DNA of 39,046 nucleotides from Pseudomonadales bacterium. GTDB lineage: Bacteria > Pseudomonadota > Gammaproteobacteria > Pseudomonadales > Azotimanducaceae. Location of the stretch: positions 1-39,046 of the forward strand of contig JAHRVQ010000029.1 of NCBI GenBank assembly GCA_019090615.1, read 5' to 3'. Made by a program: the position numbers and the translations under genes. The notes below the pieces were generated by a model that did not search any database, was not told the DNA's origin, and worked only from the letters and a program-made list of their open reading frames with translations. Positions 1 through 8,820 of this stretch are shown piece after piece. Every line of letters begins with the position of its first letter. Position 1 is the stretch's first letter.

Positions 1-467
1 GATATATATCGATCATCGGCCGAGACAAGGATATGATTATTACCGGCGGGCTCAATGTCTACCCTAAAGAAATCGAAATTTTGTTAGATGATATCCCTGG
101 GATTAAAGAATCCGCTGTTATCGGCCTGCCCGACGCTGATTTCGGCGAAGCAGTTACCGCGGTCATAGTGCTTGAAGAAAATATAGCTCTTGAAGATAAA
201 ACAGTGCTTGAAGAAAACACAGACCTTAATCCAGGCATCCTCCACAAGGGCCAAATAACCGATAACACTAATTTCAATCGGACTAGCCTCAATAATAGTG
301 CTACATTCAACAGCAATGAAAAATTCATTATTCATTACCTCAAAGCAAAAATAGCTGGCTTCAAGGTGGCAAAAAAAGTGTTCTTTATTGACGCCCTGCC
401 GCGAAATACCATGGGTAAGGTACAAAAAAATTTACTCAGGGAAAAATACCGTATTAGTCCAATTTAG
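1..467 (+). CDS. Acyl-CoA synthetase, probably malonyl-CoA synthetase (MatB-like), C-terminal part only
   Basis: The frame is open to the left edge, so only the C-terminal domain of an AMP-forming acyl-CoA synthetase is present. Visible hallmarks are the hinge GRDKDMIITGG, then NVYPKEIE, and the closing block LPRNTMGKVQKN, whose GK lysine is the catalytic adenylation lysine of the family. The PRNTMGKVQKN wording is typical of malonate-CoA ligases (MatB/RpfB), so malonyl-CoA formation from malonate is the likely activity; a related fatty acyl-CoA ligase cannot be excluded without the N-terminal domain. Oddly, about 45 low-complexity residues (roughly positions 180-324) separate the VIVLEE strand from the FIIHYLK helix, where relatives have a short loop. 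The stop is TAG at 465-467. The gene downstream is unrelated. Confidence 0.75.
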   Translation, partial: YISIIGRDKDMIITGGLNVYPKEIEILLDDIPGIKESAVIGLPDADFGEAVTAVIVLEENIALEDKTVLEENTDLNPGILHKGQITDNTNFNRTSLNNSATFNSNEKFIIHYLKAKIAGFKVAKKVFFIDALPRNTMGKVQKNLLREKYRISPI

Positions 468-498
468 TACTTACCCGTAATTTATTGGCAACAACTAC

Positions 499-563
499 TT
501 ATTTTCAGGTTTTGCGAGAGCGGGGCCTGGTAAAACCTGTTACTATCCCGCGCCTGAAAATAA
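499..563. repeat. Long imperfect inverted repeat downstream of the synthetase
   Basis: TTATTTTCAGG (499-509) is perfectly complementary to CCTGAAAATAA (553-563), and GCGGG (520-524) to CCCGC (547-551), giving a two-tier hairpin. A competing pairing exists: CAGGTTTT (506-513) with AAAACCTG (532-539). No clear T-run follows, so it is not a textbook terminator. It could be an mRNA 3'-end structure, a small RNA, or a palindromic repeat element. I did not see a second copy in this window. Confidence 0.45.
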
Positions 564-598
564 CTATATAACTTTTCCAATAAATGCTTTTTCCGACT

Positions 599-633
599 AT
601 TGCTCCCCCCACAATTGCTCCCCCCACAATTGC
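599..633. repeat. 15-bp tandem duplication upstream of purN
   Basis: The unit ATTGCTCCCCCCACA occurs back to back at 599-613 and 614-628, followed by a partial ATTGC (629-633). It ends about 20 bp before the purN start codon, where it may alter the leader or promoter spacing. It looks like a replication-slippage product rather than a binding site. Confidence 0.7.
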
Positions 634-651
634 CAGGCATGTAGACACACT

Positions 652-1230
652 ATGATAAATCTTGGCATTCTGGCCTCTCATCAAGGTACAAACTTTCAGG
701 CCATCATCGACGCCTGCAATACTGGCCGACTGCGGGCAAAACCAGTGCTTGCTATCAGCAACAATAGCCGCTCAACAGCCCTAAAACGGGCCCAAAAAGC
801 AGGTATTATCACCCGCCATTTATCACTCCAGACCCACCCTCAGCCAGAAGCACTGGATCGCGCCATCTTAGATTGTTTATTGGAGGCTGATGTAAAACTG
901 GTTATCACCGCCGGTTATTTGAAGAAACTAGGCCCAATGACCCTGAAAAAGTATCATCGCCGTATCGTTAATGTACATCCTTCGCTACTGCCCAGGTATG
1001 GTGGCCAGGGTATGTACGGGATGAATATACATCGCCGGGTAATAGAAAATCGTGACCCAGAAACGGGCATCACTATCCACTGGGTAGATGCAGACTACGA
1101 TACCGGCCCAATTATCAAACAACAGGTCATTCCAGTTAATAACAATGACACACCAGAATCCCTCGCTGCCCGGATACTCATTAAAGAACACGAGCTACTC
1201 ATCAATACCTTGCAACAACTTACGGACTAA
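652..1230 (+). CDS. purN: Phosphoribosylglycinamide formyltransferase (GAR transformylase 1)
   Basis: PurN transfers the formyl group of 10-formyltetrahydrofolate to glycinamide ribonucleotide, the third step of purine synthesis, in the cytoplasm. The 192-residue protein is close to the usual 190-215. The N-terminal nucleotide-binding turn reads SHQGTNFQAI (9-18) in place of the common SGxGSN. The catalytic block NVHPSLLPRYGGQGMYG (107-123) supplies Asn107 and His109, and DYDTGP (148-153) supplies Asp150, matching the Asn-His-Asp triad of the family. The gene is not next to purM, its frequent partner; instead a PRPP-synthetase-like gene follows after 3 bases, so the two are probably co-transcribed. 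The Shine-Dalgarno sequence is weak, so the start rests on alignment of the MINLGILAS strand. Confidence 0.9.
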   Translation: MINLGILASHQGTNFQAIIDACNTGRLRAKPVLAISNNSRSTALKRAQKAGIITRHLSLQTHPQPEALDRAILDCLLEADVKLVITAGYLKKLGPMTLKKYHRRIVNVHPSLLPRYGGQGMYGMNIHRRVIENRDPETGITIHWVDADYDTGPIIKQQVIPVNNNDTPESLAARILIKEHELLINTLQQLTD

Positions 1231-1233
1231 ACC

Positions 1234-2244
1234 ATGAGAACTAATCCACGCGCACCGATTGCCCTTATCACTTGCGAATCAGGGCGTGAATTTGCCGAAG
1301 CAGTGGCCCAACATATGCAGCTAGATCTGGTACCGACAACAGAATCCTGGTTTGCCTGTGGCGAAGGAAAACTCGAAATCAGAGCGAATGTCCGTGGCCA
1401 CGACGTATACATTTTTCAATCCCCCATCAGCAATCAGGACGATCTTTCAGTCTACGACCGTTTTATCATGTTGCTCCACGCCATCGAAGCAGCTGCCTTA
1501 TCCGACGCACAATACATTACCGCGATAACACCCTATTATCCCGGCGCACGTCAGGACAAACGTAAAGGTAGAAACAGAGAAGGTATTAGCGCTGGATTAT
1601 TTGCCAGAATGTTACAATGCGCTGGCGCGGACAGGGTACTCAGCGTAGAAATTCACAACGACGCTATTGCCGGTATGTTCAACCCTGCAATGGCGCATCT
1701 GGAAAACGTTTTCCTGACTCGACACCTGGTCCAGTGGTTAACCGAACAGGGTTTTGGTTGTGATGTGGTGGTTTCACCAGACGTGGGTTATCTTGAGCGC
1801 GCCAGAGCCTATGCTGAAGAACTTACAGCTGACCTGGCAGCACTGTCGAAAGAACGAGATTATTCCAAACCTAACCAGGTCTCCAGGTCCACGCTAATCG
1901 GCAATGTTGAGGCAAAAAATGTGCTCCTGGTCGATGATATCGTTGACTCTGCTGGCTCGGTAGTTGCTGCCATCAACGAGCTAAAACAACACGGTGCCAA
2001 AGATATAATAGTTGCCTGTTCCCATGCCATCATGTCAGCACCCGCCTGGGAACGCCTGACTGCAGTACATCAACAGGCAATGGAAGAAAACTGGAACTTT
2101 ACCTTCATTGGCACCAGCACAGTCACTCATAACAATACGCCTGACTGGTACCATACTTTCGAAATCGATAATCTCATGGCCACAATTATTGAAAAAATCA
2201 ATTCCAGAGGCAGCGTTACGCAGGTACATCAAGATCGACAATAG
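1234..2244 (+). CDS. Ribose-phosphate pyrophosphokinase (PRPP synthetase) family protein, divergent
   Basis: PRPP synthetases transfer a pyrophosphoryl group from ATP to ribose-5-phosphate, giving the activated sugar for purine, pyrimidine, histidine and NAD synthesis. The ATP-binding flexible loop is present as ARQDKRK (105-111), and the PRPP-binding phosphoribosyltransferase loop as VDDIVDSAGS (233-242). VEIHND (138-143) carries the conserved metal-site histidine (His141). At 336 residues it is somewhat longer than the usual 310-320. The loop after ARQD (GRNREGISAGLFA) and the C-terminal tail are quite unlike standard Prs, so this may be a paralogue rather than the housekeeping enzyme. It starts 3 bases after purN and is followed by a strong terminator, consistent with a two-gene purine-related operon. 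Confidence 0.85.
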   Translation: MRTNPRAPIALITCESGREFAEAVAQHMQLDLVPTTESWFACGEGKLEIRANVRGHDVYIFQSPISNQDDLSVYDRFIMLLHAIEAAALSDAQYITAITPYYPGARQDKRKGRNREGISAGLFARMLQCAGADRVLSVEIHNDAIAGMFNPAMAHLENVFLTRHLVQWLTEQGFGCDVVVSPDVGYLERARAYAEELTADLAALSKERDYSKPNQVSRSTLIGNVEAKNVLLVDDIVDSAGSVVAAINELKQHGAKDIIVACSHAIMSAPAWERLTAVHQQAMEENWNFTFIGTSTVTHNNTPDWYHTFEIDNLMATIIEKINSRGSVTQVHQDRQ

Positions 2245-2376
2245 GCCATTTCTTGACAAGTCATGTATTTTACCTAATGCTTCCATTATGACCCAGACCA
2301 AGCAAACCATTTTGATTAAACACAGGCAGATTATTCAGCAAATCTGGATGGGTTAGTGGCTTGCTTACAAGTTAAA

Positions 2377-2404
2377 AAATAACCCGCCACATGGCGGGTT
2401 ATTT
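2377..2404. terminator. Intrinsic terminator after the purN / PRPP-synthetase operon
   Basis: A perfect 12-bp stem (AAATAACCCGCC at 2377-2388 with its complement at 2393-2404) closes a 4-base loop ACAT. T-rich sequence follows, broken by a C and a G (CGTTTC, then a run of seven T further on). It lies about 130 bp after the upstream stop and about 65 bp before ileS, so it separates the two transcription units. Confidence 0.85.
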
Positions 2405-2428
2405 CGTTTCTAACGGCTATTTTTTTAG

Positions 2429-2456
2429 TGCATTTTTAAGTACACCTTTAAATGCA
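2429..2456. promoter_or_regulatory. Inverted repeat just upstream of ileS
   Basis: TGCATTT (2429-2435) and AAATGCA (2450-2456) form a 7-bp inverted repeat 12 bases before the ileS start, extendable by an AAG/CTT pairing inside. It could be an operator or a small leader hairpin. No T-box features were seen, as expected for a proteobacterium. Confidence 0.3.
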
Positions 2457-2468
2457 TAGATTTTATAG

Positions 2469-5400
2469 ATGCGAATCCAATCTAAACAGGTGAATGCGGT
2501 GACCACAATTTCTAATCCGGCTAACGACAACTTTTCCTTTGTCGATGCCGAACACAAAATCCTTTCATTCTGGGAGGATAAACAAATATTTCAACGCTCT
2601 CTGGAACAAACTGCCGACGCAAAATCCTATATTTTTTACGATGGCCCACCATTCGCCACCGGCTTACCGCACCACGGGCATCTAGTTGGCTCAATCATCA
2701 AAGACGCCGTGCCGCGTTACTTCACTATGAAAGGTTTCCATGTGCAACGTCGATTTGGCTGGGATTGCCATGGCCTGCCGATCGAACATGAAATTGACAA
2801 ATCACTCGGCATGTCCTCGCAACAGGCGGTGGAAAAGTTAGGTATCAAGGGATATAACGATGAATGTCGCAAAATTGTCCAGCGATATACCAGCGAATGG
2901 CAAACCACCATCTCCAGAATCGGCCGCTGGGTAGATTTCGACAACGATTATAAAACCATGGAACCCTGGTACATGGAATCCGTATGGTGGGTGGTAAAAC
3001 AATTATGGGAAAAGGATCTTATTTATCGCGGGGTTAAGGTGGTTCCCTTCTCCACCGCACTTGGTACTGTTTTATCCAATTTTGAGGCCACATCAAACTA
3101 TCAGGACGTACAGGACCCGGCGGTCACAATATTATTCAAGCTGGATGATGAAGATGCTTATATTGCTGCCTGGACCACCACCCCCTGGACTCTACCTTCT
3201 AATCTAGCGTTATGTGTCGGCGCCGACATCAGCTACGCCAAAGTACATGATACTGATCTGAATATTGACATTTATATCGCAGAAAATAGAGTCGAAGAGG
3301 TTGGCAAAGGTAAGCATCTGCAACCCGTCTCAACCTGCAAAGGCAGTGATTTAGTCGGCAAATCCTATCAACCCTTATTTGACTACTTTACCGACCAGAA
3401 ACAGTCAGGTGCATTCCAGATTGTGGCTGATGATTATGTCACCACCGACAGTGGTACTGGCGTAGTACATCAGGCCCCAGCCTTCGGTGAAGACGACTAC
3501 CGCGTATTAAAGAAAGCCAACATTACCGCCATGGTCTGCCCAATCGATATGAATGGTCAATTCACCGACGAAGTCTCAGACTTTGCTGGCATGCATGTGA
3601 AGGACGCCGACAAGCATATTATTAAAATGCTAAAAAACAACGGCAGCCTCTATCGGCACGAAACTATTGTCCATAGTTACCCCTTTTGTTATCGCTCAGA
3701 TACACCCATTATTTATCGCACCATTGATTCCTGGTATGTGCGAGTAGAAAAAATCCGTGACCGACTGGTTGAAGTCAACCAGGAAATCAATTGGGTACCA
3801 GACCATATTCAGTCTGGGCGGATGGGAAAATGGCTTGAGGGGGCAATTGACTGGGCAATTTCTCGCAATCGATATTGGGGTACACCGATCCCAATCTGGA
3901 TCAACGATGTCACCGACAAACGTATCTGTATTGGCTCTCGCGCTGAATTGAAAGCCTTAACCGGCGTTGAAATTGACGACTTGCATCGTGAAAACGTCGA
4001 CCACCTTAGTTTCACCATAGATGGCGAAGAAGGTACTTATCATCGCATTGAAGAAGTACTCGACTGCTGGTTCGAATCAGGCTCCATGCCCTATGCCCAG
4101 CTACATTACCCGTTTGAAAACCAGGCAGTATTTGATGCCGGTTTTCCTGCTGAGTTTATCGCCGAAGGCCTCGATCAGACTCGCGGCTGGTTTTATACTC
4201 TGATTGTGCTGGGCACGGCATTATTTGACACCCATCCCTTCAAAAACGTTATTGTTAACGGCATAGTGATGGCTGAAGACGGCAAGAAAATGTCAAAACG
4301 GCTTAAAAACTATACCCCGCCCGATGAATTGATGGAGCAATATGGTGCCGATGCCTTACGCTTATATCTGATTAACTCAGGCCTGGTACGCGCAGAAGAA
4401 CAAAAATTTTCTGACACCGGGGTTAAGGATATGGTGAGACGGGCGCTGCTACCCTGGCTAAATGCCTTCAAGTTTTTTAACACCTATGCGGTAATCGATA
4501 ATTGGCAGCCTGTCGCCAACGACAAACCCTCTGCTAACATCATGGATCAATGGATCCTGTCGCGGCTACAAACACTCAAAGCCAATATTGCCCAGGAAAT
4601 GGAGGCTTATAAATTATATAACGTAGTGCCAGCATTATTTGATTTTATTGAAGACCTGACTAACTGGTATATCCGCCTGAACCGGCCACGATTCTGGAAT
4701 GAACAGGCCAGTGAAGATAAAAATGCAGCCTACCAAACGTTATTTAGCACCATTGATGAACTCAACATAAGCATGGCACCTTTTGCCCCTTTCTTATCAG
4801 AAACACTGTTTCAACAACTTAGAACCTACAAACCTGACAACGATATTGAGTCAGTGCATCTATGCGAATATCCGGTAACCGTCGGCAGCATGACCCAACC
4901 GATACTGGAGCAGGCAGTCACGCGCATCCAGCATATTATTTTACTTGGTCGACAAAAACGCAATCAGGAAAAAATCAAAACCAAATATCCGCTAGCAAGC
5001 TTAACGGTTATCCATAAAGACACTGATCTACTTGATGAAATAAAAAGGCTAGAGGATTATCTCCAGACTGAACTTAATGTAAAACAAATACATTATTCAA
5101 CCGATGAGTCTAGCTATATCAACCTGTACGCCAAACCGAATTCAGCCATCCTTGGCAAACGGTTTGGTAAGCGCTTTAAAGGCATTAAAACCGCCATCGA
5201 AAATTTAACTTCAGACCAGATTGATCAGTTTCAAAAATCAGCACAACTTGAATTAGAAGGAGAATCTTTCTCCCAGGAAGATATCCTGGTGTTCAGAGAA
5301 GCCCGCGCCGGCACCAATGCCGTTTCAAACCGGTTTATTTCTATCGACCTGGATTGCACGCTTAATCAGCAACTGATCGATGAAGGTTTAGCCCGAGAAG

Positions 5401-5633
5401 TGGTCAATCGGATTCAAAAATCCCGGCAGAAAATGGGCTTAAACGTTGTTGACCGAATTTCTCTAAGGCTAAGCGCCAGCCCTGCCCTGGAAACTGCAAT
5501 TGCTGCCCATGAGGCCTATATCATGAAAGAAACCCTGGCCAATCGTATTGAACGTGGCAAAGATGATGTTGCGCTGCAATTTGATATTGACGACTACTCA
5601 CTTGAATTATCGATCACTAAAATAGCCAGTTAG
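2469..5633 (+). CDS. ileS: Isoleucine-tRNA ligase, type 2 (eukaryote-like)
   Basis: This enzyme charges tRNA-Ile with isoleucine and edits mischarged valine. The class I signature HIGH appears as HHGH (68-71) inside the block GPPFATGLPHHGHLVGS, and KMSKS as KMSKR (607-611). The CP1 editing insert lies between them and begins with the WTTTPWTLPSNLAL block. The GLPHHGHLVGS wording and the 1054-residue length fit the type 2, eukaryote-like clade, which usually ends without the C-terminal zinc finger of the E. coli type; I see no CxxC pair at the end. In the literature this clade is associated with natural tolerance of mupirocin. The ATG at 2469 is used; in-frame GTG codons at 2490 and 2499 are alternatives. 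It appears to be a single-gene unit, with no lspA downstream. Confidence 0.95.
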   Translation: MRIQSKQVNAVTTISNPANDNFSFVDAEHKILSFWEDKQIFQRSLEQTADAKSYIFYDGPPFATGLPHHGHLVGSIIKDAVPRYFTMKGFHVQRRFGWDCHGLPIEHEIDKSLGMSSQQAVEKLGIKGYNDECRKIVQRYTSEWQTTISRIGRWVDFDNDYKTMEPWYMESVWWVVKQLWEKDLIYRGVKVVPFSTALGTVLSNFEATSNYQDVQDPAVTILFKLDDEDAYIAAWTTTPWTLPSNLALCVGADISYAKVHDTDLNIDIYIAENRVEEVGKGKHLQPVSTCKGSDLVGKSYQPLFDYFTDQKQSGAFQIVADDYVTTDSGTGVVHQAPAFGEDDYRVLKKANITAMVCPIDMNGQFTDEVSDFAGMHVKDADKHIIKMLKNNGSLYRHETIVHSYPFCYRSDTPIIYRTIDSWYVRVEKIRDRLVEVNQEINWVPDHIQSGRMGKWLEGAIDWAISRNRYWGTPIPIWINDVTDKRICIGSRAELKALTGVEIDDLHRENVDHLSFTIDGEEGTYHRIEEVLDCWFESGSMPYAQLHYPFENQAVFDAGFPAEFIAEGLDQTRGWFYTLIVLGTALFDTHPFKNVIVNGIVMAEDGKKMSKRLKNYTPPDELMEQYGADALRLYLINSGLVRAEEQKFSDTGVKDMVRRALLPWLNAFKFFNTYAVIDNWQPVANDKPSANIMDQWILSRLQTLKANIAQEMEAYKLYNVVPALFDFIEDLTNWYIRLNRPRFWNEQASEDKNAAYQTLFSTIDELNISMAPFAPFLSETLFQQLRTYKPDNDIESVHLCEYPVTVGSMTQPILEQAVTRIQHIILLGRQKRNQEKIKTKYPLASLTVIHKDTDLLDEIKRLEDYLQTELNVKQIHYSTDESSYINLYAKPNSAILGKRFGKRFKGIKTAIENLTSDQIDQFQKSAQLELEGESFSQEDILVFREARAGTNAVSNRFISIDLDCTLNQQLIDEGLAREVVNRIQKSRQKMGLNVVDRISLRLSASPALETAIAAHEAYIMKETLANRIERGKDDVALQFDIDDYSLELSITKIAS

Positions 5634-5780
5634 TCAGCGTTTAATTAATCATTCTAAAATGAGCCGCTAACATGAGCCGCGAACAAGCAATATCAAACAT
5701 GGCTCGCCAGCGGCGACAGCAAACCGTATAGTAGGTAATCAATCGCCCCCAAACAGCCTACTAGATGGTGAACAAAGATC

Positions 5781-7178
5781 ATGGATGATATTTTTGCAGG
5801 TTCGTTACAGGACATCGCAGCCGCGATTCGCAGCAAGGAAATTACAGCCTTACGGCTAGTGACCGAATTTCTTGATCGAATAGAAAAAGTTAATGGGCAG
5901 TTAAATGCACTGGTTTATTCCAACGCAGAAGCTGCCATCAAAGCCGCCACCAAAGCCGATGAAGAACTACATCAGGGCACCCTCCGTGGCCCCTTGCATG
6001 GCATCCCCATGACCATCAAGGATTGTCTCGATACCAGTGACACCGTGACTACCTGGGGTACCACCGGGCGCGCTGAATTTCGACCGGGACGGGATGCCAC
6101 CTGTGTTGCAAGACTAAAAGATGCCGGAGCTATTTTATTGGGTAAAACCAATACCCCCGAATTTACCCTCTGGTTTCAGACCGATAACCTGTTGTTTGGC
6201 GCGACTAAAAACCCATTTGATCTACAACGCACACCTGGCGGTAGCAGCGGCGGTGCAGCGGCCTTAATTGCGGCCCACGCGACCCTGTTTGATATCGGCA
6301 CCGATACTGGTGGCAGTATTCGATTACCGAGCCATTTTTGTGGCATTGCAGGCATTAAACCCACCAGTGGTCGAATTCCCTGTACTGGCAATGCCTTGCC
6401 CAGTGCAGGCTTGATCGCATCCCTTAGCCAGCCTGGGCCAATGGCGCGACAGGTGGCTGACCTTGCCTATCTATTACCCCTGTTGTCAGGGCCTGATCTT
6501 ATTGACCCTTACTCTGTACCGGCTATTTTGTCAGACCCAGCGGACGTGGACATTCAGGCGCTTCGATTTGGCTATCATGCTGACAACGGTATTAAAACCC
6601 CCGACAAGGCCATAATTAAAACTATCATGCAGGTTGTTTCGCTATTATCCGAGCATAATATGCAGCCGGTTGAGTCGCGCCCTGAAGGAATCGAAATGGC
6701 GAATTTTATACTTGCCCGGGTATTTGGTGCCGATGGTGGTGAACTGGTAGAGGCACTAATCGAAGACTGTCGAACCGAAACTGTATCGGCCAAAATACAG
6801 GAAAGCCTGGATCTACCCGGGCCAGCAATTTCTCAACAGGAGTTCGCCCAGACCATCACCCTGTGGGATAATTTCCGCAGTACCATGCTCAGCTATTTCG
6901 AAGATTTTGATATACTCATCTGCCCCGTTAATGCCAACACGGCTATTGCCCTCGGTGAAGAAGAAGATCTATACGGCTACACCTATACCAGTGCTTACAA
7001 CCTCACCGGCTGGCCCTGTGTTGTTATCCGTGCCGGCACAGACCCTGCGGGCCTGCCCATCGGCATCCAGATCATTGCTCGCCCGTTTCGAGAAGATCAA
7101 TGTCTGGCGGTTGCTGCCTGGCTAGAAGCGCAGCTCGGTGAATTCTCTACACCCGACGTTTACTGCGGTAGTCATTGA
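5781..7178 (+). CDS. Amidase signature family hydrolase
   Basis: A 465-residue amidase-signature enzyme. The Ser-cisSer-Lys catalytic triad is complete: Lys80 in the MTIKD motif, Ser155 in the glycine/serine loop TPGGSSGGAAA, and the nucleophile Ser179 in DTGGSIR. The 75- and 24-residue spacings match those of characterised members such as fatty acid amide hydrolase. The family hydrolyses or transfers amide bonds (amides, peptides, Glu-tRNA-Gln). No GatC or GatB gene is adjacent and the C-terminal half is unlike GatA, so I favour a stand-alone amidase of unknown substrate. It has no signal peptide and is likely cytoplasmic. The 147-bp gap upstream has no recognisable element apart from a repeated ATGAGCCGC word. 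Confidence 0.88.
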   Translation: MDDIFAGSLQDIAAAIRSKEITALRLVTEFLDRIEKVNGQLNALVYSNAEAAIKAATKADEELHQGTLRGPLHGIPMTIKDCLDTSDTVTTWGTTGRAEFRPGRDATCVARLKDAGAILLGKTNTPEFTLWFQTDNLLFGATKNPFDLQRTPGGSSGGAAALIAAHATLFDIGTDTGGSIRLPSHFCGIAGIKPTSGRIPCTGNALPSAGLIASLSQPGPMARQVADLAYLLPLLSGPDLIDPYSVPAILSDPADVDIQALRFGYHADNGIKTPDKAIIKTIMQVVSLLSEHNMQPVESRPEGIEMANFILARVFGADGGELVEALIEDCRTETVSAKIQESLDLPGPAISQQEFAQTITLWDNFRSTMLSYFEDFDILICPVNANTAIALGEEEDLYGYTYTSAYNLTGWPCVVIRAGTDPAGLPIGIQIIARPFREDQCLAVAAWLEAQLGEFSTPDVYCGSH

Positions 7179-7351
7179 CTGCCGCCGTTTTCCAGTCAAT
7201 TGATGGGCCACAGCAGACTGTTTATCAGATCAGAAAAGCCGCAATTTGATAGACTTTGCTGGTAACTAACCAACTCAATCAGTATCCTACCTGCCATTTG
7301 TTGTGATGGTGCTAATAGGCGACCATCAATAAAGTTGGTCAAGGAATTTCT

Positions 7352-8737
7352 ATGAATTTGAATGTAAAACGCCTGCTCCGCCAGGGGCTTTGTTTAATAG
7401 GATCACTATTGATATTGGGGCAGTTTGCTCAGGCAGCCAATTTAGCTGAAATCTACGATCTGGCGGTAATTAATGATCCGCAACTGGGCGCTGCCAAGGC
7501 TACTTACCGGGCTGTAAAAGAAAGCACACCGCAGGCAAGGGCTGGGCTATTACCCAAACTTACCATCCAGGGTCGTACCACTGATACTCGACGCACGGTT
7601 TTCGATGTGGAAAATGAAGGTAGAATATTCGATTTTACTGACAAATATAACGAAAACGGCTGGCAGGCAATTCTTTCCCAGCCGCTGTTTCAGCTGGACG
7701 CCTGGTTCCTCTTCAGGCAAGCGAAAAACCTTGAAGCACAGGCCCTGGCGCAATTTGCCGCCGAACAACAGGCGCTGATTTTCAGAGTATCAGAAAGTTA
7801 TCTCAACATTTTGCAGGCAGAAGACCAGCTTGCCGCTTCAAATGCTGAACGCGATGCCGTAAAGAGGCAACTTGAGCAGGTTCAACAACGCTTTGATGTG
7901 GGCCTGGTTGCCATCACCGACGTACTTGAGTCCACCGCCGCCTTTGATTCTTCTACGGTAAATGTGATCGAAGCAGAAGGCGTCCAGGTGATCAGTTTTG
8001 AAACCTTGCTTAGATTAACCAGCCAGCCATACAACAGCATTGAAGGTCTGGCAGAAAAATTCCCCGTGGAGTATCCAGAACCCAACAATGAAGAAGCCTG
8101 GGTCCAACGGGCACTTGAGGGTAGCTATACCCTGCTTGCATCCCGCGAAGGAGTGCATGCTGCAGAACGCAATTTACATGCTGCCAGGAGTCGGCACCTG
8201 CCCACCGTAGGCGCTGAAATAACCTTTGCTGAAAGTGCATCTGGCGGTAGCAACAATTTCGGCAACGAAGTAGAACAGACGGCAGCACAATTAAATTTTA
8301 ATGTGCCCATTTTTTCAGGCGGCGCCACCCGTTCTGCAGCAAAACAAGCCGGCTTTCAATTACAGCAGGCACAAAAAAACCATGACCTGGCGAAACGCAC
8401 GGTGGTTGAAAACACGCGCAATTTATTTAGTGCTATTAACACCGATGTTGCCAGAGTGCGGGCCAGACTACGTGGTATCGAATCAAGCCAAAGTGCACTG
8501 GATGCCACCCAGACAGGGTATGAAGTGGGCACCCGTAATATTGTTGATGTGTTACTCGCCCAACAGCGGCTTTATCAGGCCCAGTTTCAGTATGCCAGCG
8601 CCCGCTACCAGTACATAAAAGATACCTTACGCTTAAAAGAAAGCGTCGGTTCGTTAAACCCGGATGATATCTATTCTCTGAGCCAGTTTATGACCACAGA
8701 AAAAACCGTCACCCGCACAACGTCAAGGACTCGCTAG
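7352..8737 (+). CDS. TolC-family outer membrane efflux/secretion channel
   Basis: TolC-type proteins form trimeric channels spanning the outer membrane and periplasm for type I secretion and drug efflux. The 461-residue protein starts with a signal peptide (basic MNLNVKRLLRQ, hydrophobic core, cleavage after AQA about residue 28). It shows the duplicated outer-membrane-efflux repeat layout: the first repeat begins ANLAEIYDLAVINDPQL, and the second half carries QLNFNVPIFSGGATRS and the helix GYEVGTRNIVDVLLAQQRLYQAQFQYASARYQYI, both characteristic of TolC. A Shine-Dalgarno AAGGA lies 7 bases before the ATG, next to a small hairpin (GACCA 7321-7325 / TGGTC 7336-7340). No membrane-fusion protein or ABC exporter is adjacent, so it probably serves partners encoded elsewhere. 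Confidence 0.9.
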   Translation: MNLNVKRLLRQGLCLIGSLLILGQFAQAANLAEIYDLAVINDPQLGAAKATYRAVKESTPQARAGLLPKLTIQGRTTDTRRTVFDVENEGRIFDFTDKYNENGWQAILSQPLFQLDAWFLFRQAKNLEAQALAQFAAEQQALIFRVSESYLNILQAEDQLAASNAERDAVKRQLEQVQQRFDVGLVAITDVLESTAAFDSSTVNVIEAEGVQVISFETLLRLTSQPYNSIEGLAEKFPVEYPEPNNEEAWVQRALEGSYTLLASREGVHAAERNLHAARSRHLPTVGAEITFAESASGGSNNFGNEVEQTAAQLNFNVPIFSGGATRSAAKQAGFQLQQAQKNHDLAKRTVVENTRNLFSAINTDVARVRARLRGIESSQSALDATQTGYEVGTRNIVDVLLAQQRLYQAQFQYASARYQYIKDTLRLKESVGSLNPDDIYSLSQFMTTEKTVTRTTSRTR

Positions 8738-8820
8738 GGAACTTTATACCACCTTTCAGGCTCTAATATTACTTGCCAGGTTACTGATGTAATTACCCAA
8801 CAAGCAGGCTTTTTGTATTT

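Noticed and set aside
2108-2356. 82-codon frame across the end of the PRPP-synthetase-like gene
   Set aside because: Overlaps the gene end and an unusual composition; no start signal.
2405-2468. T-box or tRNA-sensing leader before ileS
   Set aside because: No T-box bulge, specifier loop or antiterminator; only a short hairpin is seen.
8301-8618. 105-codon plus-strand frame within the TolC-like gene
   Set aside because: Overlaps the TolC frame in another phase and has no recognisable motif.
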